Source: Stutzerimonas stutzeri
Lineage (GTDB): Bacteria > Pseudomonadota > Gammaproteobacteria > Pseudomonadales > Pseudomonadaceae
DNA: 23,815 nt
NCBI GenBank assembly: GCA_002345575.1
Contig: DDVX01000022.1
Coordinates: 1-23,815 of the forward strand
Direction of reading: 5' to 3'
The notes beneath the pieces were generated by a model, which worked only from the letters and a program-made list of their open reading frames with translations, ran no database searches and was not told the origin of the DNA. The position numbers and the translations under genes are program-made. Positions 15,512-23,798 of the stretch are shown piece by piece (the stretch's first letter is position 1; every line of letters starts with the position of its first letter).

Positions 15512-17353
15512 CTAAGCTGCCCTTGCGGCTCTCCTGCGCCAGAACCACAGCCCCAGCGCACCCAGCGTCAGCAGCAGCGGCACCAATGCGATATTCAGAA
15601 ACTTCAGGGTACGACCCAAGGCCTCGATATCGGCATTGAGCTGGTAGCGCACCTCACGCAGCTCTTTGCGTATGCGCAGTTTCTCCTGCATAAAGCCCTG
15701 CAGCGCGGCCTGCCGTTCGGCCGTCAGCTCCAGGCCCTGCTCGGGGTCGATGCTCTGCAGCTCTGCCAGTTGCGCCTCGGTTTCGGCCAGACGGGTCTGC
15801 AGCACCTCCTCCTTCTCGCGGAAACGCTCCTCGGCCTGGCGCTGCAGCGCCTCCACCACCACGAACGGACGCGCCGAGCGACCCCGTGAGCGCACGCTGA
15901 TTAACGCATCGCTACCGGAAAGATTATCCAAGGCATTGACCACGAAATTGCCATTGTCCGCCCACGGCTGCGGCAAACGCTGGCCGAAGAAGTCCTGCAC
16001 CTGCACCCACATGCGGTCGCTGAGCAGATCGGTATCGGCTACCGCGATGACGTTGATGCCGGCGCTCTCCTTGAGGCCATCCTTACGCCCTTCGATACCG
16101 TCCGGGTAGGCCGACTGCGCCGGGCCCTGGATGCGTGCGGCCAGTGTGTAATGCTCGCCGGTGGGCTCCAAGCCGCGCAGTAGCTCTTCGGGATTCTGCA
16201 GTGTGGCGAGGCGCGCCGCCTCGACCGGCATGGCATAACCCGAGCTCTGGATCAGCGGCGTAAAGCGCGTGCTGGCGCCCTCCAGCGGCTCCAGGAAGCC
16301 GGTGCTGGCCATGGTCAGATTCTCCAGCAAGGCCGTAGCGATATCGTCACCGTCCAGCGCCTGCTGCGGCAGGCTCAGCCAGCCGGGATGCCGCACGGCC
16401 CGACGCTCGGGGCCGACACCCACGGACATCGCAAAGGACGCATCCGCCACTACCTGATCGGCGGGCATACGCAGCCCCCAGGCCTTGAACAGCGGTTCCA
16501 GATCCGACGCCCGCTCTTCGGCGAAGCCGCCCGGCCCCATGGCCGACCCTGGATCGGCTTCGCTAAAGGGATCAACGAACACCAGCAGCTTGCCACCGCG
16601 CATCACGAACTGGTCGATGGCATACAGCGTCTGCTCAGGCAGGTGCTTAGGATGCACCAGCATCAGTACCGAGACATTGGCTGGGATCAAATCGATATCC
16701 CGCTGCAGGCTCTCGATATGAAACAGCTGGCGGATATTCTCCAGCACTATCCACGACGGCGTCATCTGCTGGCGCTGAAAGTCGAAACCACCGGTTATCG
16801 GCAACTCGGAGAGCACACCCACCACCGGTAACTGCGCCGAGGCCAGGCTCTGCACCAAGCGGCTGATCTCGTATTCGAGGAACTCCTCCTGATCCAGCGG
16901 GAAGAACGGAATGGTTTGGGTATTGCCTTCGGCATTGGTACCAGCCAGGCCGAAGTAAACCTTGTCGCCACCGCGATCCAGTGGGACCGCCTGCAGACCC
17001 AGCTCAGCAGCGCGATCTTCTTGCTCGGAGAACGGCTGCGGGTCGATCACCTGTAGATTCAACTTGCCGCCAGCGGCGCGCTCGTAAGCGCGCAGCAATT
17101 CCTCCACCCGCCGCGCATAGTTGCGCACCATCACCAGCTCCTTGACTGCCGTGTCGGAGTAGAAAAACTGCAGCTCGATGGGTGACCTAAGCTCTTCAAG
17201 GATAGTTCGCGTGCCATCAGAAATCGTGTAGAGCTTCTGTTCGGTCAGGTCCAGCCGCGCGTTGGTCAACAGCTGACTGGAGGAAATATTGAATGCCAGG
17301 AAGGCTAAGGCGATCAGCAGCAGCCCTACGCCTGAATAAATAACTCGTTTCAT
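15512..17353 (-). CDS. GldG-like auxiliary subunit of an ABC transporter
   Basis: A 613-residue membrane-anchored protein resembling the GldG / ABC_transp_aux family. One transmembrane segment is at residues 6-25 (YSGVGLLLIALAFLAFNI), followed by a long periplasmic region. That region includes LTEQKLYTISDGTRTIL and the stretch VQFFYSD-like ELQFFYSDTAVK, characteristic of the family. A strongly charged helical region near 490-580 (EERFREKEEVLQTRLAET onwards) looks like a coiled coil. A second membrane segment near 583-603 is followed by WRRRAARAA at the C-terminus. The start has an AAGGGAG site. It is the last gene of a three-gene operon with an ATPase and a permease. In Bacteroidetes the equivalent genes serve gliding and secretion; in pseudomonads the substrate is unknown. 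Confidence 0.8.
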   Translation of the reverse strand: MKRVIYSGVGLLLIALAFLAFNISSSQLLTNARLDLTEQKLYTISDGTRTILEELRSPIELQFFYSDTAVKELVMVRNYARRVEELLRAYERAAGGKLNLQVIDPQPFSEQEDRAAELGLQAVPLDRGGDKVYFGLAGTNAEGNTQTIPFFPLDQEEFLEYEISRLVQSLASAQLPVVGVLSELPITGGFDFQRQQMTPSWIVLENIRQLFHIESLQRDIDLIPANVSVLMLVHPKHLPEQTLYAIDQFVMRGGKLLVFVDPFSEADPGSAMGPGGFAEERASDLEPLFKAWGLRMPADQVVADASFAMSVGVGPERRAVRHPGWLSLPQQALDGDDIATALLENLTMASTGFLEPLEGASTRFTPLIQSSGYAMPVEAARLATLQNPEELLRGLEPTGEHYTLAARIQGPAQSAYPDGIEGRKDGLKESAGINVIAVADTDLLSDRMWVQVQDFFGQRLPQPWADNGNFVVNALDNLSGSDALISVRSRGRSARPFVVVEALQRQAEERFREKEEVLQTRLAETEAQLAELQSIDPEQGLELTAERQAALQGFMQEKLRIRKELREVRYQLNADIEALGRTLKFLNIALVPLLLTLGALGLWFWRRRAARAA

Positions 17354-17363
17354 GTGGGCTCCC

Positions 17364-18095
17364 TTATGCCGCCTTCTTCAGATCGACAACCACCGCCGTG
17401 GCCGCCAGCCAGGCGACGATCAGCGTGACGAAATAAAGCAGGTCGCGCAGATCGATCACGCCCTTGCTCAGCGCATCGAAACGAATCAGGAAACTCAGCG
17501 ATGCCACCGCGTCCACCAGCCACTGCGGCGCCCAGGCAAAGGCGTCGAGCACCATTGGCAAACCGCTGACAATGAACAGAAAGCTCACGCTAACCGCCAG
17601 GATGAAAGCGATCACCTGGTTCTTCGCCAGTGCTGACATGCACGAGCCAATCGCCAGGAATGCCCCCGCCAGCAGCCAACTGCCAATGTAGCCGGCGATG
17701 ATCGCGCCATTATCCGGCTCGCCCAGGTAGTTGACGGTAATCACCATGGGGAAGGTCAGCAACAGCGCAATCCCGGCGAATACCCAGGCGGCGAGGAACT
17801 TGCCCGTGACCGCCTCAAAGCGTGTGATCGGCAGCGTCATCAGCAGCTCGATGGAGCCGGACTTGCGCTCTTCGGCCCACAGCCGCATCGCAATGGCCGG
17901 AATCAGGAACAGATAGAGCCAGGTGTGGAAGCCAAAAAACGGCACCAGATCCGCTTGGCCACGCTCATAGAAGTCGCCCAGGTAGAAAGTGAACACACCC
18001 GACAACACCAGAAAGATAAGGATGAACACATAGGCCAGCGGGGTGGCGAAATAGCTGCCCAGCTCGCGTTTGAAAATCACCGGCAACTGGCTCAT
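17364..18095 (-). CDS. ABC-2 type permease (GldF-like)
   Basis: A 243-residue integral membrane protein with about six hydrophobic segments: near 18-42 (TPLAYVFILIFLVLSGVFTF), 58-75, 108-130 (FAGIALLLTFPMVITV), 137-158, 163-185 (VIAFILAVSVSFLFIVSGLP) and 215-237. The motif RLWAEERKSGSIELLMTLPI is typical of ABC-2 permeases of the NosY/GldF type. Its start overlaps the ATPase stop by four bases (ATGA), so the two are translationally coupled. It would form the channel of an exporter, or a membrane-remodelling complex, with the ATPase and the GldG-like protein. Substrate unknown. Confidence 0.87.
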   Translation of the reverse strand: MSQLPVIFKRELGSYFATPLAYVFILIFLVLSGVFTFYLGDFYERGQADLVPFFGFHTWLYLFLIPAIAMRLWAEERKSGSIELLMTLPITRFEAVTGKFLAAWVFAGIALLLTFPMVITVNYLGEPDNGAIIAGYIGSWLLAGAFLAIGSCMSALAKNQVIAFILAVSVSFLFIVSGLPMVLDAFAWAPQWLVDAVASLSFLIRFDALSKGVIDLRDLLYFVTLIVAWLAATAVVVDLKKAA

Positions 18096-19015
18096 AGCGC
18101 CTCCCCGCGAGTCAGGTTACGGAATACTTCATCCAGCCGGCCGCGCTCAACCGCCAGCTCCTTCACGGCCCAGCCGCGCTGGCTGATCAAGGCATTGACC
18201 TGTGGAAGAATCACCCGACCAGGCTCTGCGAGCACGGTGAGGCTGTGTCCCGCCCGGTTGATCTCCACACCTGCCACACCCGGCAGCGAATCCAGTGCCA
18301 GATCGTCCAGCGGCGCATCGCTGATTAGCGTTACCGCCTGGTGATATCTCGAGCGGCTTTCCAGCTCCATCGGCGTGCTGTCAGCCACCAGACGACCGCT
18401 GGCGATAACCAGCGCACGGGTGCAGACCGCCGTAACCTCTTCGAGAATATGGGTGGAGATAATGACGATCTTGTCCTGCGCCAACCCCTGAATCAGCTCG
18501 CGTACCTGATGTTTCTGGTTAGGGTCCAGGCCATCGGTAGGCTCATCAAGAATCAGCACGCGAGGGTCGTGCAGGATCGCCTGCGCCAGCCCGACCCGCC
18601 GCTTGAATCCCTTGGACAGGGTTTCGATGGACTGCCCCAGCACCTTGTCCAGCTCCACCTGGGCCGATGCGGTCGCCACGCGTTGCTTCTTCTCCGCTCC
18701 GCGGTAACCGCGCACCTCAGCGATGAATTCGAGAAAACCACGCACGGTCATGTCGCCATAACAGGGCGCACCTTCGGGCAGATAACCGATCTGCCGCTGA
18801 GCCTGCAGCGTCTGGGTCTGAATATCGTAGCCGAAGATGCTCGCCGAGCCTGAGGTCGGCGCGAGAAAGCCGGTCAGCATCTTCATAGTGGTGGACTTCC
18901 CAGCCCCATTGGGCCCGAGAAGACCCAGCACCTCGCCAGGTCGGACGCTAAAAGACAGCGCATCCACCGCTGTGTGCCGAGCAAATCGTTTAGTCAGATC
19001 TCTCAGTTCGATCAT
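18092..19015 (-). CDS. ABC transporter ATP-binding protein (GldA/CcmA-like)
   Basis: A 307-residue cytoplasmic ATPase. Walker A is GPNGAGKST at residues 34-42. The signature motif is the variant LSKGFKRRVGLAQAI, and Walker B is VLILDEPTDGLDPNQK; the switch His lies in IISTHILEEV. The roughly 90-residue C-terminal extension is usual for ABC-2 exporter ATPases. I prefer the ATG at 19015, which follows GAGAG; an ATG at 19030 would add five residues. First gene of the operon with the permease and the GldG-like protein, with a promoter candidate at 19093-19122. Confidence 0.92.
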   Translation of the reverse strand: MIELRDLTKRFARHTAVDALSFSVRPGEVLGLLGPNGAGKSTTMKMLTGFLAPTSGSASIFGYDIQTQTLQAQRQIGYLPEGAPCYGDMTVRGFLEFIAEVRGYRGAEKKQRVATASAQVELDKVLGQSIETLSKGFKRRVGLAQAILHDPRVLILDEPTDGLDPNQKHQVRELIQGLAQDKIVIISTHILEEVTAVCTRALVIASGRLVADSTPMELESRSRYHQAVTLISDAPLDDLALDSLPGVAGVEINRAGHSLTVLAEPGRVILPQVNALISQRGWAVKELAVERGRLDEVFRNLTRGEAL

Positions 19016-19360
19016 TGGTCTCTCATCCATACGATCAAGGCCTGGCGCGGGGGCTCATCCTCTACGCGCCAAGCCTGCAAAATGCCGGCGGCACTATATG
19101 AAGATGAATGCGGCGAATGCAACGGCCAGAAAGGATGGATAATTGTCTGAAGTTTGCGCAGCAGCACGGTACTCGCGAACAAGTTCGAACCGGTCTGCCA
19201 AAGCGAGTGGCAGCGACCTGAAAGCGGCACGGTAAAGACTCTGCCGTTTCCTACCGGCGGATGTAACGAGCTATCGGCTGAATAACAAATCGTGCTGGCG
19301 TAAGGTGCACGTGCCTTTAGCGGGTTCAAAGCACCCTTTCATCAAACGTTAGGAGTTCGC
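19016..19360. other. Divergent intergenic region
   Basis: About 345 bases between the ABC operon and the DUF2157-like gene. It holds the candidate promoter for the ABC operon. I found no good promoter for the rightward gene and no supported small gene. Confidence 0.45.
19093..19122 (-). promoter_or_regulatory. Candidate promoter of the ABC operon
   Basis: On the minus strand TTGCAT (19117-19122) and TATAGT (19093-19098) are separated by 18 bp, close to sigma-70 consensus, about 75 bases before the ATPase ATG. Confidence 0.5.
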
Positions 19361-20389
19361 ATGCAACTGAATCGCAGCCTCCTCAAGGAAGCGACGGAAA
19401 AAGGGCTACTCAGCGAGCAGCAGGCAGATCGGCTCTGGGCGTTTCTGGCTGAACGCAGGAAGGACAGGCCCGAGTTCCGCTCAACACACATTCTTTACTA
19501 CCTCGGCGGGTTGATCGCCATCGGTGCAATGAGCCTGTTCATGACCCTCGGCTGGGAGCGCTTCGGTGGCTGGGGCCTATTCTTCATTGCACTTGCCTAT
19601 GCCGGCGCGGGACTCTGGCTCACCGAATTCTTCCTGAAAAAGTCCCGGCTGCGTATTCCCGCCGGAATTACCGCAGCCTTTGTCGTCGCCCTCACGCCAC
19701 TGGCGATCTATGGCCTGCAAACTGCGATGGGCTGGTGGGCTGAAGGAAGGTTTTTACGCAATTACCATACTCATATCGATTGGCGCTGGTTGTTCATGGA
19801 GCTCGCCACGCTTGCCTGCGGCGCAGTCATGCTGTGGCGTTACCGCCTGCCATTTCTGGTAATGCCCATCGCGGCAACGCTCTGGTACATGAGCATGGAC
19901 CTGACACCCTTTCTGTTCGGCGAAACGGACGCCACTTGGGAGCTGCGAAAGTTTGTCTCCCTATGGTTTGGCCTGCTCATGGCCTTGCTGGCTTTCTGGG
20001 TGGATATCCGGACACGCCAGGACTATGCATTCTGGCTCTATCTGTTTGGGGCCATCACCTTCTGGGGCGGTTTGTCCACGATGTACTCGGACAGTGAGCT
20101 GAACAGGTTCATCTACATGTGCATCAACCTCGGAATGATCATTGTCGGGGCTGTGCTTTCACGCAGGGTGTTCGCCATTCTGGGCGGCCTGGGAGCGACG
20201 AGCTACTTCGCTCATTTGGCCTACGATGTGTTCAGGGAAAGCATCATCTTTCCTTTCGTCCTGACCATCATCGGCCTTGGAGTCATCTACCTCGGCATAC
20301 TCTGGCAGCGCCATGAACAGACCATCAGCAACAAGCTGTACGGGCTGTTGCCTACGCCGATGCGGGAGCTGATCGAGAGGCGCCATTGA
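19361..20389 (+). CDS. DUF2157-like multi-pass membrane protein
   Basis: A 342-residue protein of unknown function. The N-terminal soluble part (1-40: LLKEATEKGLLSEQQADRLW) has the arrangement seen in DUF2157 proteins, where a short helical region precedes the membrane part. About eight or more hydrophobic segments follow, including ILYYLGGLIAIGAMSLFMTL (44-63), WGLFFIALAYAGAGLWL, ITAAFVVALTPLAIYGL, LPFLVMPIAATLWYM, FVSLWFGLLMALLAFWVD and FPFVLTIIGLGVIYLGIL. The start has an AGGAGTT site. No catalytic motif is evident. It stands alone: the ABC operon is divergent, and the beta-barrel fragment downstream is on the other strand. Confidence 0.75.
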   Translation: MQLNRSLLKEATEKGLLSEQQADRLWAFLAERRKDRPEFRSTHILYYLGGLIAIGAMSLFMTLGWERFGGWGLFFIALAYAGAGLWLTEFFLKKSRLRIPAGITAAFVVALTPLAIYGLQTAMGWWAEGRFLRNYHTHIDWRWLFMELATLACGAVMLWRYRLPFLVMPIAATLWYMSMDLTPFLFGETDATWELRKFVSLWFGLLMALLAFWVDIRTRQDYAFWLYLFGAITFWGGLSTMYSDSELNRFIYMCINLGMIIVGAVLSRRVFAILGGLGATSYFAHLAYDVFRESIIFPFVLTIIGLGVIYLGILWQRHEQTISNKLYGLLPTPMRELIERRH

Positions 20390-20518
20390 TCGCTCTCGAT
20401 CAGCTCAAGCGAATACAGCCTTTTAACCCATTCGAGCCGGTAGTTTCGTTACTTATAATGGAATGCTCAGGGCTACGGCTAGCCTCGTATGGGGTATAGC
20501 AATAGCCCGTGGCATGAA

Positions 20519-20828
20519 TCAGAAACGATACGTCAGGGACCAAGACAACTGGGTTGTACTTGGTTCGGCTTTCACGATCCCACGCCGATAATTCTGATAG
20601 TCGACATATTGGACTTCAACCCCTGTCTCGACATTGGAGCCAAGCGCGTAAGCCAACCCCCAACCATAACCAACGCCATCGAAAGTCTTGCTCGACTTAC
20701 CCGTTGCGGAGTCCCGATAGTCAACCTGCATCTGGTGATAAGCCAACTTCCCATAAACTAGCCAGTTCGGCTGAAAACGGTAGCCCGGCGCTACAAAGGG
20801 AGAAATGATCCTTAGTTGTCGCCTTTAG
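20519..20828 (-). pseudogene. C-terminal fragment of an outer-membrane beta-barrel protein, truncated by the IS
   Basis: The frame ends with LSWSLTYRF, the terminal aromatic residue typical of outer-membrane barrels. Upstream it shows amphipathic strands with turns: PFVAPGYRFQPNWLVYGKL, KSSKTFDGVGYGWGLAYAL, then VETGVEVQYVDYQNYRRG. This fits the small porin-like OMP_b-brl / opacity family. The frame stays open without a proper start until it meets a TAA at 20825-20827, exactly at the left boundary of the IS element. The N-terminal half and signal peptide are therefore missing. A TTG inside (20744-20746) could be misread as a start. The missing half is not visible on the other side of the IS, so the event was more than a simple insertion. 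Confidence 0.8.
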
Positions 20829-22020
20829 GGTAACTCTGAAGAAGACTTCCTGATTTTGGCAAAAAGCCCGGGCTCCACCCGCCGAGTTTTCCGATGAAGC
20901 AGATGACCTTCGCCGATGCCGAGTGCGCCGGCAAGCGCAAGCAGACCCGCAAAGAACTGTTCCTGATCGAGATGGATCGGGTGGTGCCGTGGAAGGGTTT
21001 GGTTGCCTTGATTGATCCGCATTACCCCAAGGGTGAAGGTGGTCGTCCGGCCTATCCATTGATGGCGATGCTGCGCGTACATCTGATGCAGCACTGGTTT
21101 GGCTACAGCGACCCGGCGATGGAGGAAGCGCTTTACGAGACCACCATCCTGCGCCAGTTTGCTGGACTAAGCCTGGAGCGCATTCCGGACGAAACCACGA
21201 TCCTCAACTTCCGCCGCTTGCTGGAGAAACACGTACTGGCTGCCGGCATCTTGGCTGTGATCAATGGCTACTTGGGTGACCGAGGTTTGTCGTTGCGCCA
21301 AGGCACCATCGTCGATGCCACACTGATCAATGCGCCGAGTTCGACCAAGAACAAGGACGGAAAGAGCGACCCGGAAATGCACCAGACCAAGAAGGGAAAC
21401 CAGTATTACTTCGGCATGAAGGCGCATATCGGCGTTGATGACGAGTCCGGCCTGGTGCACAGCGTGGTGGGAACGCCAGCCAACGTTGCAGACGTTACCC
21501 AGGTCGACAAACTGCTGCACAGTGAGGAAAACATGGTGGGGGCCGATGCGGGTTATACCGGCGTAGAGAAGCGCCCGGAACAAGAAGGCCGTGAGGTGAT
21601 CTGGCAGATCGCGGCCCGACGTAGTACGTACAAGAGGCTGAGTAAGCGCAGCGCGCTGTACAAAGCCAAGCGCAAGATCGAGAAAGCCAAAGCCCAGGTG
21701 CGTGCCAAGGTCGAGCATCCGTTCCGGGTGATCAAGCGCCAGTTCGGCTATGTGAAGACACGCTTCCGAGGTCTGGCGAAGAACACGGCACAACTGGTGA
21801 CACTGTTCGCGCTGTCGAACCTGTGGATGGCGCGCCGACATTTGCTGACGAATGCGGGAGAGGTGCGCCTGTAATGTGGGAAATGGCCGCTGCGAGGTTG
21901 CCGCGGCGGCCGGAAACACTGAAGTGAGCGGGTGATCTGACCGTTTATGATCGGTTTGCCGCTTTCAAAATCGGCGAGACCTGAAGTCAGCCAAAAACAC
22001 ATGACTACTTCAGACCATCC
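20829..22020 (+). mobile_element. IS5-family insertion sequence (about 1.19 kb)
   Basis: The element contains one transposase gene and has imperfect terminal inverted repeats: left GGTAACTCTGAAGAAG, right (reversed) GGATGGTCTGAAGTAG, matching in 11 of 16 positions including TCTGAAG. It is flanked by TTAG (20825-20828) and CTAA (22021-22024). Both fit the YTAR target of IS5 elements but they are not the same, so this is not a clean single insertion. The total length is the normal IS5 size. Confidence 0.82.
20894..21874 (+). CDS. IS5-family transposase
   Basis: A 326-residue DDE transposase. The start MKQMTFADAE is the standard beginning of IS5-group transposases. The N-terminal domain includes GRPAYPLMAMLRVHLMQHWF and the YSDPAMEEALYE segment. 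The catalytic acid triad appears as Asp141 (GTIVDATLI), Asp218 (VGADAGYTG) and Glu274 (AKVEHPFRVIKRQFGY), and the last motif matches the family. No frameshift or internal stop is seen, so the enzyme may be active. Ribosome site weak, as is common in IS genes. It moves its own IS by cut-and-paste using the terminal repeats at 20829 and 22020. Confidence 0.95.
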   Translation: MKQMTFADAECAGKRKQTRKELFLIEMDRVVPWKGLVALIDPHYPKGEGGRPAYPLMAMLRVHLMQHWFGYSDPAMEEALYETTILRQFAGLSLERIPDETTILNFRRLLEKHVLAAGILAVINGYLGDRGLSLRQGTIVDATLINAPSSTKNKDGKSDPEMHQTKKGNQYYFGMKAHIGVDDESGLVHSVVGTPANVADVTQVDKLLHSEENMVGADAGYTGVEKRPEQEGREVIWQIAARRSTYKRLSKRSALYKAKRKIEKAKAQVRAKVEHPFRVIKRQFGYVKTRFRGLAKNTAQLVTLFALSNLWMARRHLLTNAGEVRL

Positions 22021-22117
22021 CTAACTACTTTCAATAGGCAAAAAGCCCCGAACGTTATCGATCCGTTATTGGTATTCCTTACAGGTTGGGCCTAGTTACT
22101 TCAGTATTTCCTCACTG

Positions 22118-22630
22118 TCAACGAGATGCCGCTCTCATTCTGAGACAGGCCAGTCCGGATGGCCGGAGAGTAAACTTCTTAAGCGACAATGGAACTTGCT
22201 CATCTGTATCGAGGATCGTTTTCCCACTCACCGTGCAATATGAACTTCTCGCACCCAAAGCTCCCAACATCCCGTCCCTTCTTTCCACTAAAGATCCACC
22301 ACGCAAAATGTATCTAGCATTACTCTCGGGCGTGAATGAGAAAATAAGATTGCAGTATGAGTTTCCATACCGTTGCTCCAGAGCCATGAAAACGTCTTTT
22401 TCGGCATGAAGCCTTACCTTAGAAGCAGAATTGCCAAGCACCGAGGTTCCGGCAAAACAGCCATTAGCATCCATATTGAATACGACAAATCTAGAAGCAC
22501 TGTCGCTAAAGACCGCGATCTCAGCAGAAGACTGACCCTCAACCGGAAAGACATAGGGCTTATTTCCCAACCTCTCCATAAATGAACAGCCACCAAGAAA
22601 AATATATAACGCAATTAAAGCGATCCGCAT
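22118..22630 (-). CDS. Putative lipoprotein of unknown function
   Basis: A 170-residue protein with a short lipoprotein signal: MRIALIALYIFLGGC, with the lipidated Cys at 15. The mature part has no family I recognise. It contains PYVFP, a Cys pair about 55 residues apart (ANGCF, NSYCNL) and two further Cys near the end, and looks beta-rich. The start at 22630 is supported by GGGAGGG five bases upstream; a longer frame to 22690 would put residues before the signal. The gene is visibly richer in A and T than the rest of the window, which suggests foreign origin. It follows a decayed lipoprotein gene on the same strand after about 180 bases. A role as an immunity or accessory lipoprotein is possible but not shown. 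Confidence 0.7.
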   Translation of the reverse strand: MRIALIALYIFLGGCSFMERLGNKPYVFPVEGQSSAEIAVFSDSASRFVVFNMDANGCFAGTSVLGNSASKVRLHAEKDVFMALEQRYGNSYCNLIFSFTPESNARYILRGGSLVERRDGMLGALGARSSYCTVSGKTILDTDEQVPLSLKKFTLRPSGLACLRMRAASR

Positions 22631-22807
22631 ACCTACCCTCCCACAAACCACAATCGAAAGCCGAATTACTGGCTTAGATAAAACCCGCACACACAGCCTA
22701 CCACCTTAGTTGCGCTAATTACCGAAGCGGCTCCAGCATAAAAACGGAACACCCAGAAAATAATTATTTGTGTAATTGGAAATAGCCAGGCGCCAAACAG
22801 ATGAAAC
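22631..22807. other. AT-rich spacer between lipoprotein genes
   Basis: About 177 bases, AT-rich, with no supported gene. A promoter for the lipoprotein at 22118-22630 could lie here but no clear -35/-10 pair stands out. Confidence 0.35.
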
Positions 22808-23168
22808 TCAAGGCGCCCCATAACTTACAGCATTACCATCGCGCCACACCCCTACATATCCTTCCCTAAACACACACCACTGTAGTTCGTTAAAGTATTT
22901 TTCCCCTATACAAAAATCTTCCCTCTCTATCTGGAAGACTCTTCCAATCCGTTCCCACACCCAATAGGCCGCCACCACATTCAATCCAGCCACTCGAACA
23001 TTTACTCAAGTCAACAGACCCCTCCTTTACCAAATAACCGCGAGGTAGAATATAGAGAGACATCATAAATGGATGCATGCCGCTCATAAAATAGCCGCCA
23101 ACATTATATCCGCACAAAGCCAAACCGAAGAAAAGAACAAGATAAATTATATAAATGGTTCCCGAAAT
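22808..23168 (-). pseudogene. Decayed lipoprotein gene, paralogue of the one at 23287-23649
   Basis: Two adjoining frames together match the lipoprotein upstream. The first (to a stop at 22890) reads as a lipoprotein signal IYLVLFFGLALC, then GGYFMSG, LPRGYLVKEGSVDLSK and GWIECGG. The second (stop at 22808) continues with EKYFNELQWCVFREGYVG. In the intact copy the corresponding parts are VFPRDRWIKEGSMSLDQ, DWVECGG and EFYKGIERCMLNKSYKYIG. The switch between frames must lie near 22895-22920, where runs of T and A occur. There is also no ATG, GTG or TTG before the signal: an ATT at 23166-23168 sits where the start should be, behind GGTGAG. A sequencing error could explain the frameshift, but the missing start argues for real decay. 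Confidence 0.65.
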
Positions 23169-23286
23169 CTCACCTCACCAATACATTTAGTGCTCGCCAA
23201 GCTTCTGAAGACTGGGCCACTAACAAAGCAAATAGAGCGTAGACCCACCCCTTAACTCCAGTTTATTTTTTAAACCTTCTATGAGA

Positions 23287-23649
23287 TTACGACCCACCGC
23301 AAGACGGATAGTGACTATTACTTTCACGGCATTCGCCGATATATTTGTAGCTCTTATTCAGCATGCACCGCTCAATACCTTTATAAAACTCTACCCTGGC
23401 TTTAATTGACTCATCATCATATCCGGGAAACCTATCAAACCTGCTCTGCCCTCCCCCTCTATAGTCCCCACCACACTCAACCCAGTCATTGATACGTTGA
23501 TCTAAACTCATTGAGCCCTCTTTAATCCAGCGATCACGTGGGAAAACATACGGAACTCCATCATCAAGAAGATTTCCATTAATCCACATTCCTCCTACTC
23601 CGCACCCGCTAACAGCCAATGCAACCAAAGTAGCAAATAACCTCCCCAC
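23287..23649 (-). CDS. Small putative lipoprotein, possible immunity protein
   Basis: A roughly 120-residue lipoprotein: signal GRLFATLVALAVSGC with lipobox VSGC, then GVGGMWINGN, PYVFPRDRWIKEGS, DWVECGG and GIERCMLNKSYKYIGEC. The pattern of Trp-Lys-x-Gly, a CGG, and later CM with a Lys/Tyr-rich stretch resembles small lipoproteins I recall beside secreted effectors in proteobacteria; this is memory, not a search. I favour the GTG start at 23649, with a GGGA upstream; a TTG at 23667, only three bases after the stop of the preceding gene, is the alternative. The tight spacing implies co-transcription with the truncated gene behind it. AT-rich. It has a decayed copy just downstream. Confidence 0.65.
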   Translation of the reverse strand: MGRLFATLVALAVSGCGVGGMWINGNLLDDGVPYVFPRDRWIKEGSMSLDQRINDWVECGGDYRGGGQSRFDRFPGYDDESIKARVEFYKGIERCMLNKSYKYIGECRESNSHYPSCGGS

Positions 23650-23670
23650 TAAATATATCCCATGCAATTC

Positions 23671-23798
23671 TTATTTAATCAAAAGCCCCAGCGCTCTCCA
23701 TGCCTCTGGCGGCAATACCTCTGACAATGCAAAAGGTGTCGACGGAATTAACGCCAAGGCAGCCCAAGCTTCATAAGCAATTTTTTGCGGCCCACTAA
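23671..23798 (-). pseudogene. 3' end of a gene apparently cut by a second IS copy
   Basis: From a TAA at 23671-23673 the minus strand is open to the window end. The last 38 or so codons read GPQKIAYEAWAALAL, PSTPFALSEVLPPEAW and RALGLLIK, a sensible protein tail with hydrophobic and Pro-rich parts. At 23799 the sequence turns into an exact copy of the IS end (16 bp), so the upstream part of the gene was probably lost there; the frame happens to stay open through the IS end. The lipoprotein gene follows after 3 to 21 bases. I do not recognise the family; a secreted effor-like protein paired with the lipoprotein is one possibility. Confidence 0.5.

Noticed and set aside
22021..22117. Terminator for the lipoprotein gene at the AAAAAGCCCCG run
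   Set aside because: Read on the minus strand there is a GGGGCTTTTT string but no stable stem before it.
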